Below are positions 1-8,050 of a DNA stretch of 13,969 nt, piece by piece. The notes beneath the pieces are model-generated. The model had not been told where the DNA came from. It ran no database searches and saw nothing but the letters and a program-made list of their open reading frames with translations. Numbering within the stretch: position 1 is the stretch's first letter; every line of letters begins with the position of its first letter. The stretch lies in assembly GCA_027603945.1 (NCBI GenBank), contig JADIIU010000213.1, forward strand, positions 1 to 13,969, read 5' to 3'. The stretch is from Terramyces sp. JEL0728 (taxonomy: Eukaryota; Chytridiomycota; Chytridiomycetes; Rhizophydiales; Terramycetaceae). The translations under genes were made by a program, and so were the position numbers.

Positions 1-390
1 TATTCAACGGCTTTGCCACGACTTCTTCAACCAGTGCCTTTTCTCCTCCAATATTGATCCCCAATGATGAAGGCGTTTGCTGGTTTATCAATTTCACAAT
101 TTTGATTTCTGGATTGGATAGCTGTGCCTTTCCCCATTCGGCTTCAAATACCGTAAGTGTATTCTGTAGTCCGTATGATTTTAAAACCTCTTTGGTAATG
201 TCATAGATATTGCTATCCAACTGCGTGTGCTTAATTTCCTCTTTTGCTGGTTCATGTAAACAGTCGACTACTTTTCTTGCTAGTTGAGCCTAGATCAGCT
301 ACGGATTACTTTAATTAGAGCCAACGTGCCATCCTTGGTCAATAATTCTTTGACAATCTTTTTGGTTTCTTGATATTCTACAGACTGCAT
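1..390 (-). CDS. FOP/CEP20-like LisH-domain protein, N-terminal part (cut by window edge)
   Basis: Starts at ATG 390-388; exon 1 is 310-390 (27 codons) and exon 2 runs from 289 off the left edge, giving about 123 residues. They are separated by a 20-nt intron (290-309, GTAATC...GATCTAG). Without splicing the frame closes at a TGA just inside the intron. The protein opens with a helical segment containing GTLALIKAQLARKVVDCL, close to the GxLxxIKAxLRxxVxxAL signature of the FOP/CEP20/TONNEAU1 N-terminal dimerisation region. A LisH-like stretch (ITKEVLKSYGLQNTLTVFEAE) follows at about residues 56-76. Members of this family sit at centrosomes, basal bodies or microtubule arrays. It follows the receptor gene on the same strand with only 64 bp between them. 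The C-terminal part is missing, so other LisH proteins (OFD1- or ARMC9-type) remain possible. Confidence 0.6.
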
Positions 391-454
391 TTCGCGAAAA
401 AGTTTAACCCTGCGCGTTCAGTTTGCAAGCAAATACTATGAAAACATTTTATTA

Positions 455-1468
455 CTATTCAATAGCATAAATCTTGTCTGAATTGACGGCGGTACCGTCG
501 GCACTGTCGTGGATAGAGTGGTACAAACTGCCAGGACCATCTGGAGCGAAATACCTATAATTAATACCAAATCACCACCAGGAGTAAAAGAATGCCAAAA
601 AGTTCCAAATGCCTCTTGACGGCCCAAAGAATCCCAACAGCAGCGCCAAACCGAAATTAGGTCCACTGTAGTAAGTTACAATTCGGTACAGACTGGGGAA
701 AATCCAAGATATTACAAATGCTAGTATCAGTCCGAGTAATCGAGCAAGAACAAAGTTCATTAGCTGATCTGATTTATCATTTTTGAAATCAGTGTGAAGC
801 CCGTGTGAAAGCGATTTCATCTTTATCCAAATAAATACCAGTGCCAAGGTATTAAAGATAAAGGCAGTCCATACGACAACGTATTGGAGTGCGATTTGGT
901 AGTTGAAATAGTTGCCAGTAATAAAGCACCACCTACATCAATAAAAATTACAAGTCGGCGTCTCCAATAATTGGTTTATTGTTTACGGTTGGCAAGTAGT
1001 TCACTAGGATGGTAGGGATCGCTGGAAACAAAAACCCAACCAAAATGACAACCCATTGGCGACTCTTTACAATCGATAGTTGGCCATCGAGAAAGAGCAA
1101 ATATAAGGCCGACACTGATATCCCGCAATAAAAAAATATCGATGCCAGGTTACCCCAGATGATGATTAAAGCTTGGGATAAACATAACGGACTCGTGATC
1201 CCTGCGTTTACTCCATCTCGTCCAATGAATTTAAATGGAGACTCAATTAATCCTGCTAGTGTCATTGCAAACATCAATTTTCCAATTGGTGTATTGATTT
1301 CCTCTCTACGGATATAAAACATCTGGATTAGTGCTGGAAAACCACAAAAGTGAAAAGCAGACCCAGTATGCCGATCACTGATCCTACGCGGATGATGACG
1401 AATAAATACTCTAGTTGGTCTGGTGGATATGCCATTTTTTGAAAAAAGCCAGGAATTTCGGTTTCCAT
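455..1468 (-). CDS. Seven-transmembrane receptor, cAMP-receptor/Git3-like
   Basis: Four exons: 1343-1468, 952-1322, 576-932 and 455-554. Introns are 1323-1342 (20 nt), 933-951 (19 nt) and 555-575 (21 nt). The spliced product is 317 residues. ATG 1468-1466 is the first after an in-frame TGA. Seven hydrophobic segments are visible in order, starting with YLFVIIRVGSVIGILGLLF, then a short basic loop (YIRREE), and so on to a final segment with FFGPSRGIWNFLAFFY. A WC pair, created by the second splice, precedes TM5. The layout and the P-x-R/Q-G-x-x-N-like TM7 motif suit the cAMP-receptor-like/Git3 group of G-protein-coupled receptors, which sit in the plasma membrane and signal through heterotrimeric G proteins. 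The ligand cannot be told. The tail after TM7 is short and acidic. The first intron could instead be 23 nt, dropping one Val. Several hydrophobic exons look unrelated until spliced. Confidence 0.75.
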
Positions 1469-1593
1469 TTTGGGATTTCGGTTTTTGGAATAGAGATGAA
1501 CAATTTCTCATTTTCAGCGTTGAAAGTAGTTGCAGTAATCCGATGCTAGCATTCAGATACTTTGTAAAATTCTAATATAGAACCACGGACTGA
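1469..1593. other. Upstream region of the receptor gene
   Basis: AT-rich stretch directly upstream of the receptor start. I see no convincing gene. A plus-strand ATG at 1543 opens a 7-codon frame into an intron-like 17-nt string (1564-1580, GTAAAATTCTAATATAG), but the joined frame soon stops. Confidence 0.4.
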
Positions 1594-1872
1594 AAATTCG
1601 CTTCATTGTACAAATCACAACTGGAAACCATCTGGTTCATTTGCAGTCACTTTGCTGATGCTCTCGTCGCTAATGTAACGCTTGCAGAGCTAGCTTCTGG
1701 TGCAGGAAAGTTGGCAGACTGTCTGGCAAGGTTGAAGGTGGCGGAAATCCTGCAAATGCATTTCAATATCAAGCAAAGGTGATTGAATATCAACCCTAGA
1801 TATTTTGATGTTCAGTTTATCATTAGTCAGATCCCGATTTGTCGAAAATCCGTTGCGGAGAGTGTGACCTAA
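1594..1872 (+). other. Unresolved coding-like stretch between the receptor and ISN1
   Basis: Composition here is less AT-rich than normal spacer in this window, and long frames are open. On the plus strand a frame is open from 1594 (after TGA 1591-1593) to 1778. It joins across a plausible 21-nt intron (1779-1799, GTGATTGAA...CCCTAG) to a second segment ending at TAA 1870-1872, only 11 bp before the ISN1 ATG. The translated segment includes LVANVTLAELASGAGKLADC. No ATG fits its start. The minus strand is also open over much of the stretch (contains VDIQSPLLDIEMHLQDF) but is interrupted by TAG. I recognise neither protein. It may be a small gene with an exon structure I could not solve, a decayed gene, or chance. 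Confidence 0.3.
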
Positions 1873-1883
1873 TTTTTTTCCTT

Positions 1884-3244
1884 ATGACTTCCCGCACTTC
1901 ACTCTACGATGTTACATATCAACTCAGAGCACATAAACGAGACCGCTTCATTGAATTTATAAAGTCCTTGCTGCTCACTCCTTTTATTTTGTCAACTAAA
2001 CCAAAAGAGCAGCATGATAGGAATACTCCGCGATACTTGGAGATTCTTGGATGTATTGAAGAGTTGGTTGAAGATCATATTAGCTGTATCCAAATTGGAA
2101 AGCCGGACAGCGCAAGGTTAAATCGATTGGTTCCATCTTTGGGGTATTTCGAAATTAACTTAGTCGCTTCTTTACAAAGCTTCCGTTAAAGAGAGCCTTT
2201 GAGCATATCAATGAGCTCAGATCGATGGCAACTAGACGGTTTGTGCCTCCTTCATTCAACGATATCAGGCATTTGCTGAACCACGCACAAATATTGGAAA
2301 TCGCCAAGCAATTGAAACTAATCACATTTGATGGGGATTATACTTTATATGCAGACGGACAAGATTTTGCAAAAGATTCCGCACTAGTTGGGCTGATCAT
2401 TTCGTTATTGAGACACGGAATCAAAGTTGCAATCGTTACCGCAGCTGGTTATCCTGGCGAAGCTGCAAGATACGAACAGAGACTGTCAGGATTACTAGAT
2501 GGCTTTAGAAATTCCAAATTGAACAAGGAAATTTTTTCGAATTTCTATGTCCTTGGTGGAGAATGTAAGCATCGCTAACATAGGCAATTATTTATTCAGA
2601 TATGATCATAAGGATGAACATTTGCATTATATTCCAGAAGAGGAATACCAACCTGATTTCCTCACGGAATGGTCGACAGATGAAGATCGAATTCAAGAAA
2701 TACTTACGGTTGCAGAGAACCACTTGAAAAAGAGAATCAAGGAAATGGGCTACGAAAAGAAAGTCGCAATTATTCGCAAAATGAGAGCAGTCGGTGTCTC
2801 TCCAAAATCGGGATTTAAACTATCTCGTGAGCAAGTAATACAAACTAACGTAGTTGGATGAATTGTCTTTGGCAGTACAAGCAGTACTAGATCATCACAC
2901 CTTCAACAAGATCCCAGGCTCGCCATCTACCAAAAGAAGAAGAATTGGCAAGTCATATTCGCTTCCTACTTTAAACACTATCCCTTATTGCGCATTTAAC
3001 GGCGGTAGTGATGTATGGGTTGATATTGGTAATAAGCTCATTGGTGTCAAAGTACTCCAGCAACTTTTAGAAACTGAAGGACATGAAACTTTACATGTAG
3101 GCGACCAGTTCCTTTCCACAGGGAATGACATTGCTACGAGAAACTGCTGCTGCACAATTGTAATATTATCTAATTTAGTGGATCACTAATCCTGAAGAAA
3201 CACAGGATGTTTTGTTGGACCTAACCAACTTGTTGGCAGGCTAG
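1884..3244 (+). CDS. ISN1: IMP-specific 5'-nucleotidase
   Basis: Five exons: 1884-2143, 2164-2564, 2584-2834, 2854-3159 and 3179-3244. Introns are 2144-2163 (20 nt), 2565-2583, 2835-2853 and 3160-3178 (19 nt each). Splicing gives 427 residues, close to yeast Isn1 (about 450). The enzyme dephosphorylates IMP to inosine in the cytosol, in purine salvage. It begins with a family-typical N-terminus (YQLRAHKRDRFIEFIKSLL), then PSFNDIRHLLN, and the HAD-type nucleophile region TFDGDYTLYADG with D143 and D145. These are followed by VTAAGYPGEA, IIRKMRAVGV, GGSDVWVDIGNK and ETLHVGDQF. Each splice restores a conserved join, for example PSLG-RFFTKLP and SREQ-LDEL. Every intron is a non-multiple of three, so retention truncates the protein. 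The first ATG in the conserved frame is used as the start. Confidence 0.93.
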
Positions 3245-3338
3245 AAATAAACCCCATTTCATTTCAATCCGATTTACTGATTTTCCAACACTACCCAATT
3301 TCTATTTTTTTGATTTTGATTTTTTGCATCAAATCTTA

Positions 3339-3568
3339 ATGTCGTCTGGGTTTGGAACAAACGGAGGAAGAGGAAGATGCTTCCCATTCTGGCAGGAATT
3401 TGCAAAATGTCATGTACAATCAGAGCAACAAGGAGAATGTAAAAATGCGTTTGAAGATTACCAGGAATGTTTGTTTCATAAAAAAGAAGTAAATTTTGCT
3501 AATGTTAGTTGGCTAGAATTGCTCTAGTTAGGGATGAATGGGAAAAGAAACAGAAAGCAAGTCAATAA
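3339..3568 (+). CDS. NDUFS5: NDUFS5-like CHCH subunit of mitochondrial complex I
   Basis: Two exons (3339-3488, 3509-3568) around a 20-nt intron (3489-3508, GTAAATTTTGCTAATGTTAG) give a 69-residue protein. It contains GGRGRCFPFWQEFAKC, followed by a second Cys pair (GECKNAFEDYQECL). The Cys spacing is that of a CHCH domain (twin CX9C-like), folded through disulfides in the mitochondrial intermembrane space. The RCFPFWQEF run and the following basic helix (after HKKE) match fungal complex I 15-kDa/NDUFS5-type accessory subunits as I know them. Unspliced, the frame would end early in SWLELL. The spliced C-terminus is a charged helix ending KKQKASQ. It sits 94 bp downstream of ISN1 on the same strand and converges on a CYSTM-type gene with 36 bp between stop codons. 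Presence of a complex I subunit implies an aerobic mitochondrion. Confidence 0.8.
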
Positions 3569-3604
3569 ATATTACGAGATGAAAAGTAATTAATTTCTAT
3601 TTAT

Positions 3605-4312
3605 TTATCCTATGCAACATTCAAATAGACAGAATACACAAGCACCAGCAGCAGCGCAACCAGCACAGAGATTTCCAGTTTGGTTCTTTTTGTTTTGAGG
3701 AACAGTAGTTGGTTCGGGTTGTGCAGCAGGCTGGCCAGGATTTTGTGGTTTTCCTTGGTTAGAATTTGGTTGTGGTTGCATTGGCTGTTGTTTTTCAGGC
3801 ATTTGTGGATAGTCTGGTCTGCCTTGACTATTTGGGGAAAATTGTTGCTGAGGCATTTGTTGATGTTGCTGAGGCATTTGTTGATATTGCTGAGGATGTT
3901 GAGGACGGGTTTGTTGTTGATATTGGGCTGGAGGATATTGTTGAGCTTGATATTGCTGAGGGACTTGAGTGGGATATTGCTGGTATCCACCTGCTTGTGT
4001 GTACATGGTCCCTACATTTGATTGCGCATATTGAGTACCAATATTTGATTGCGGATACATTGTGCCGACATTTGACTGCGCATATTGGGCATTCTGTGGG
4101 GGCATTTGTTGATTTGGAGGATATTGAACATTTTGATTTGGAGGATAAGCATTCATTGTTTTATATTGCGAACCTGCTTGAACATTTTGGTTTCCCTGGT
4201 AAGGCATGGTTTGACTGGCGTATTGCTGCGGATATCCAGTGGGTTGGGGTGGTTGCTGAGTTTGGCTGGCTTTAGGACCTAGTACTGTAGGTGGAACGAA
4301 TGGTGTAGACAT
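3605..4312 (-). CDS. Gln/Pro/Tyr-rich protein with C-terminal Cys-rich (CYSTM-like) tail
   Basis: A single-exon frame of 235 residues. The first ~200 residues are low complexity, rich in Gln, Pro, Tyr and Asn. They hold internal repeats around AQSNVGTMYPQSNIGTQY (about residues 77-105) and QQYQQMPQQHQQMPQQQ (about 142-158). The C-terminus is a hydrophobic stretch with six cysteines (CAGCAAAGACVFCLF, then ECC). This layout, a disordered Gln/Pro/Tyr-rich arm plus a Cys-rich transmembrane-like end, is that of CYSTM-type membrane-tethered proteins, linked in other eukaryotes to stress and metal tolerance. The role here is unknown. No intron is needed. Antisense open frames over this gene are artefacts of the CAA/CAG-rich repeats. 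A second gene of the same design follows at 4579-4932. Confidence 0.8.
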   Translation of the reverse strand: MSTPFVPPTVLGPKASQTQQPPQPTGYPQQYASQTMPYQGNQNVQAGSQYKTMNAYPPNQNVQYPPNQQMPPQNAQYAQSNVGTMYPQSNIGTQYAQSNVGTMYTQAGGYQQYPTQVPQQYQAQQYPPAQYQQQTRPQHPQQYQQMPQQHQQMPQQQFSPNSQGRPDYPQMPEKQQPMQPQPNSNQGKPQNPGQPAAQPEPTTVPQNKKNQTGNLCAGCAAAGACVFCLFECCIG

Positions 4313-4578
4313 TTCAGGTAACTTTTTTCAAGCCCAAGTTTCAATATCCAAGGAGGCTTATTTCGGCAGATTCCTTTCAAAAGATGAAAGGCGAGCACAG
4401 ACCAGATCTTGATGGATCAACTAGAGAATTTTAACATTCCGTGCAGCACTTGAAATTCCTCTCATGCAGAATGTTGAGCCTACACTTTCTCAAACTCCTA
4501 GATAGGGTACATTCCAATAGAGAAAGTTGCAATTGAAAAAACTAAGTATACTAATTTGAATTTATTGCGATTGTAGGT

Positions 4579-4932
4579 TTACCAACAGCAAATTTCCAAG
4601 CAGCAACATAATGCTGCTCCTCCAGCGACTGCACCAGCAATTTGGCCTGTACTAGCACCTTGTTGTTGTTGCTGAGGGACATAGACACTGGTTGGTGGTG
4701 GTTGACCATAAGGCTGTTGTTGATATTGATTCTGCTGATAAGGTTGTTGGCCGTACTGTTGTCCATATTGCTGTTGAGGTTGGCCGTAAGGAGTTTGTTG
4801 TGGGGAAGGATAGCCTTGTTGTGGATAACCTTGCTGAGGATAATTTTGCTGTGGATACCCTTGTTGAGGATATTGTCCTTGCGGTGGAGCATATTGTTGT
4901 TGGCCTGGATAATTTGGTGGTTTGCTGTCCAT
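4579..4932 (-). CDS. Small Gln/Pro/Tyr-rich protein with C-terminal Cys-rich (CYSTM-like) tail
   Basis: A single-exon frame of 117 residues. A tandem PQQGYPQQNYPQQGYPQQGY array (about residues 21-41) is followed by further Gln/Tyr-rich repeats (QQQYGQQYGQQPY). A Gly/Ala hinge (GQIAGAVAGGAALCCC) leads into a tail ending LEICCW. This is the classical CYSTM plan: repeats of Tyr-Pro-Gln type and a terminal Cys cluster inside a hydrophobic helix, probably membrane-anchored and possibly palmitoylated. It lies in the same orientation as the larger CYSTM-like gene with 266 bp between them, so the two may be old tandem paralogs with diverged repeat arms. The function is not known. The 5' leader contains a 29-bp element repeated at the edge of the tandem unit. 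Confidence 0.8.
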   Translation of the reverse strand: MDSKPPNYPGQQQYAPPQGQYPQQGYPQQNYPQQGYPQQGYPSPQQTPYGQPQQQYGQQYGQQPYQQNQYQQQPYGQPPPTSVYVPQQQQQGASTGQIAGAVAGGAALCCCLEICCW

Positions 4933-4944
4933 TTTTGTTTAGTT

Positions 4945-5079
4945 GAAAAAGTTGGGCAGTCAAATCCTGAGGCGCTTAAAGAGTCAAAAAAGCCATGCAG
5001 TAGAAATGGAGGGGGTATTCACAATTACTGCAGATCATTTTAATTGCATTCCAAAATTCGGGCACTCAAACTCTGAGGC
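4945..5079. repeat. Pair of imperfect 29-bp direct repeats at the edge of the tandem unit
   Basis: The string at 4945-4973 (core GGGCAGTCAAATCCTGAGGC) recurs at 5051-5079 (core GGGCACTCAAACTCTGAGGC), with about 22 of 29 positions equal. The first copy lies in the 5' leader of the small CYSTM-like gene. The second straddles position 5068, where similarity between the duplicated units begins. Confidence 0.55.
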
Positions 5080-5091
5080 TATGGCATCCAT
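5035..5091 (-). pseudogene. Metallothionein start remnant at the left edge of the tandem unit
   Basis: From ATG 5091-5089 the first eight codons (MDAIASEF) match those of the metallothionein-like gene at 9324-9542. Similarity stops at 5068 and the frame reads ten more unrelated codons to a TGA at 5037-5035. No CxC motifs follow. It is either a metallothionein cut off by rearrangement, or the ancestral sequence whose start was fused to the metallothionein body when the unit was duplicated. Confidence 0.6.
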
Positions 5092-5100
5092 TCCACTATC

Positions 5101-5174
5101 TTAATGAGGAAACGTAATATAAACCGATTCTTAATAGAGAAACGTAATACAAACCAATCCTTAATAGAGAAACT
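5101..5174. repeat. 30-bp tandem repeat in the metallothionein/QDPR divergent promoter, copy 1
   Basis: Two full 30-bp repeats (5101-5130, 5131-5160; pattern TTAATAGAGAAACGTAATA plus a CAAACC-type end) and a partial third (5161-5174). They lie between the metallothionein start (minus) and QDPR (plus). Confidence 0.8.
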
Positions 5175-5210
5175 CTCACCGGCCTTGAAGGTCCTGAACG
5201 TCACGGCCTC

Positions 5211-5218
5211 TATAAATA
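5211..5218 (+). promoter_or_regulatory. TATA-like element of QDPR copy 1
   Basis: TATAAATA lies 20 bp before the QDPR ATG. If it is a true TATA box the 5' leader is almost absent, unless transcription starts further upstream. Confidence 0.4.
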
Positions 5219-5238
5219 TCCAATTCAATTTTCACAAA

Positions 5239-5978
5239 ATGCAAAAAATGGGCAAACATGTATTGGTTTATGGAGGATCTGGAGCACTAGGAAGAATCAT
5301 TGTTGAGGCATTCCAAGCAAAAGCGTGGAAGACTACAGCGGTAGATTTCGCTTCAAATGATCATGCAACCCACAACATTACCCTTGAAAAAGGAGTAAGT
5401 GGAACAAAGCAAGTTGGCACATTAGTGAACAATAAATTGACGGAAATCCTAAAGGGAGAAAAGATTGATACGATCATCAACGTTGCCGGTGGATGGGCCG
5501 GAGGTATTTCTTTTTAATCGCAGGTAATCTCTTGGATGAAAACGTTTACGATAATGTTGAATTAATGATGAACCAATCGGTTAGCTCATCGATTATTACT
5601 GCTAAATTGGCTGCATTGCATTTGAAGCAAGGCGGGCTTTTGGTTCTTACTGGTGCAGCAGCTGCAACACACGGAACTCCATCGATGATTGCTTACGGTA
5701 TGGCCAAAGCTGCTGTTCATCATTTGATCAAATCAGCTGCTGGACCTGATTCTGGATTACCTGCTGGAGCGTACGTTGCAGGTATTTTACCAGTTATCTT
5801 GGATACTCCAAATAATAGAAAGTTTATGGGAGGTGGTGATACTTCTACTTGGACTCCAATGCCTGAAATTGCGAATCAATTGGTACACTGGGCCGAAGGA
5901 ACTAAAGCTGTAGGTTCGGGTAAGCTCTACAAGATTGTCACTGAAAGCAATGCCACTTCATACATTCCTGTTGAATAA
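5239..5978 (+). CDS. QDPR: Dihydropteridine reductase, copy 1
   Basis: Two exons (5239-5503, 5524-5978) around a 20-nt intron (5504-5523, GTATTTCTTTTTAATCGCAG) give 239 residues, the family's usual size. The enzyme recycles quinonoid dihydrobiopterin to tetrahydrobiopterin with NADH in the cytosol. The NAD-binding [11 protein letters not shown] is at residues 8-18. [10 protein letters not shown] lies at the splice, which restores GGWAGGN as in animal QDPR. The catalytic pair is in YGMAK (Y146, K150), followed by [10 protein letters not shown]. It belongs to the short-chain dehydrogenase fold. ATG 5239 is chosen because the in-frame extension further upstream is broken in copy 2 by a 1-base indel. 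It converges on ILV3 with 28 bp between stop codons and shares its upstream region with the metallothionein start. Confidence 0.92.
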
Positions 5979-6006
5979 ACATGAACTTTTTATTGAATTT
6001 GAATAT

Positions 6007-7789
6007 TTACTCGTCAGTGGTACATCCGTTTGATGCGTTAGTTGTCTACAATTAGTCACAATTACATTCTTGATGAATTTCCATAGAGTGCCACTAGTAG
6101 CTTTGTAAGGAGGCATTACCCAGTTCTTTCTTCTTCTTGCCAATTCTTCTTCAGATACCAACAATTCAATAGATTGCTTGCTGGCATCAATTTCAACAAC
6201 GTCCCCTTCTTCCACCAATGCAATTGGACCTCCTTCTTGTGCTTCTGGAGTAATGTGTCCAATAATGAAGCCGTGAGAGCCGCCAGAGAATCTTCCATCA
6301 GTTAACAATGCAACGTCTTTTCCTAATCCTGCTCCCATAATGGCGCTAGTTGGAGTCAGCATTTCTGGCATACCAGGGCCTCCCTTTGGCCCTTCATATC
6401 TGATAATAATAACATCTCCTTTTCCAATTTTACCATCTTCCAATGCCTTCAGCATGTCTTCTTCACAATCATACACCTTGGCTTTTCCTTTGAATGATAA
6501 CCCCTCTTTACCAGTAATCTTTGCAACTGAACCTAAAGGTGCCAAACTTCCCTTTAAAATTTGCAAGTGGCCAGATGGTTTAATTGGGGATTCTAATGGG
6601 TGAATGATATCTTGTCCAGGAGTTAATCCAGGTAGAGATTCCAAGTTTTCTGCCAATGTTTTACCAGTAACTGTCAAACAGTCTCCATGGATCTTCCCCT
6701 TTTCCAGCAAGTACTTTAGTACAGCAGGCGTCCCTCCAACTTTGTGCAAATCTTCCATCACATACTTACCACTAGGTTTCAAATCAGCTATAAATGGAGT
6801 CATATCACTGTACTTTTGAAAGTCGTCAATGGTTAATTTGACGCCAATAGCTTTAGCCATTGCAATTAAATGCAATACTGCATTTGTAGATCCACCGAGA
6901 GCCATCAACAATACCATTGCATTTTCAAATGCCTTTCTAGTCATAATATCTGAAGGTTTAATGTCTTGTTCCAGTAAATATTTAATGGCTTCACCGGCTT
7001 GCTTACATTCTATTGCCTTTTGTGGATCTTCAGCTGGACACGAGCTAGAGTATGGCAGAGTCATTCCCAATGCTTCAATACAACTGGCCATAGTATTTGC
7101 AGTGTACATCCCACCACACGCTCCAGCTCCAGGACATGCATGTTGAACAATATCTACGCGCTCTTCTTCAGAGATCTTTCCTGCAAAATATTCGCCGTAT
7201 GATTGGAAAGCAGACACAATATCCAATGGTTTTCCTGAACAAGAAGTCCCGGCACGAATAGTACCGCCGTAAACCATAATTGCTGGTCTGTTTACTCTTG
7301 CAATTGCAATCATACATCCAGGCATATTCTTGTCGCATCCAGGAATAGAAATATTTCCATCATACCTAAATTAAAAAAGATAATACCATTGACCACCCAT
7401 TACTGTTTCGATTGAATCAGCAATGATCTCTCTAGATTGCAAAGAGTAACTCATCCCGCTGGTTCCCATAGAGATCCCATCAGATACGCCAATTGTATTG
7501 AATCTGTACCCTACTAATCCGGCATCTTGAACACCCTTTTTAACATTATTTGCAAGATCCAGGAGATGCATGTTACATGGATTTCCTTCGTACCAAACGG
7601 AGGCAATACCAACTTGAGCCAGATTGAGTTGTTCTGGTTTTAAACCTGTAGCGAGTACTATTTTAATCCGTAATTACACATTGCTTGGGATGCACCTTGT
7701 GCTTTTGGCTGTGTAATGCGCGATGATATCTTGTTGGTTGCGTAGCTTGAATCAATCGAGAAATACCTTCTCTTTAGCAATCGATACAT
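6007..7789 (-). CDS. ILV3: Dihydroxyacid dehydratase, copy 1
   Basis: Four exons: 7678-7789, 7387-7657, 6066-7365 and 6007-6045. Introns are 7658-7677 (20 nt), 7366-7386 (21 nt) and 6046-6065 (20 nt). The product is 573 residues. It makes 2-keto acids in valine, isoleucine and pantothenate synthesis, normally in mitochondria. The first ~20 residues ([11 protein letters not shown]...) are basic and Ser-rich, like a mitochondrial presequence. [60 protein letters not shown] and [11 protein letters not shown] are all present. C65, C138 and C211 are the iron-sulfur ligands expected for the IlvD/Edd family. The last splice restores the typical end ([10 protein letters not shown]). A TGAGTCA site lies 188 bp upstream of the start codon. 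Confidence 0.95.
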
Positions 7790-7815
7790 TATTGTTGAAA
7801 ATTCAGACTTGGAGA

Positions 7816-7823
7816 TTTTTATA
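7816..7823 (-). promoter_or_regulatory. TATA-like element of ILV3 copy 1
   Basis: Reads TATAAAAA on the minus strand, 27-34 bp upstream of the ILV3 ATG. Its near placement mirrors the TATAAATA before QDPR. Confidence 0.4.
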
Positions 7824-7976
7824 AATATCAGTGTGGCTTTGAAACATTTTGTCCCTATGATAGCTTGCTGAATGCGATTTGGGTCATAGTATTAATAAAG
7901 GGCTGATAAATCACCACTTCATATGACTAGTGGCCGATTAATCACATTTTAGGGATGATTTTTCTTGGGTGTAATG

Positions 7977-7983
7977 TGAGTCA
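7977..7983. promoter_or_regulatory. Gcn4/AP-1-type site (TGAGTCA), copy 1
   Basis: Exact TGAGTCA in the 261-bp space between the divergent ILV3 start (7789) and the 44-codon ORF (8051). It matches the TGASTCA consensus of Gcn4-type bZIP factors, which activate ILV genes in yeasts. It is kept in copy 2. Use here is inferred. Confidence 0.5.
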
Positions 7984-8050
7984 GTCTAATCCCACACGGC
8001 TCCGGCAACACATAAAAGCAGCTGTCAAGGTTCAAACCTAATATTATTAA

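Noticed and set aside
948..1511. Separate ORF starting at 1511 upstream of the receptor
   Set aside because: Its first ~60 residues are out of the receptor frame. Using ATG 1468 plus a 20-nt intron gives a clean first transmembrane segment instead.
1615..1881. Minus-strand gene opposite the unresolved stretch
   Set aside because: The frame is long and protein-like but has an internal TAG that no 19-22-nt intron removes, and no suitable ATG near its start.
1839..3189. ISN1 region as a frameshifted pseudogene of four overlapping ORFs
   Set aside because: All four frame changes coincide with 19-20-nt GT-AG intervals whose removal restores conserved family joins exactly.
3680..5043. Plus-strand Leu/Val-rich ORFs over the CYSTM-like genes
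   Set aside because: They are antisense readings of CAA/CAG-rich Gln repeats.
5104..5238. In-frame N-terminal extension of QDPR copy 1
   Set aside because: It is made of the 30-bp promoter repeats, and in copy 2 the same extension is thrown out of frame by a 1-base insertion; the family start fits ATG 5239.
6340..7146. Plus-strand ORFs opposite ILV3 (repeated at 10792-11598)
   Set aside because: They are shadows of the conserved ILV3 exon on the minus strand.
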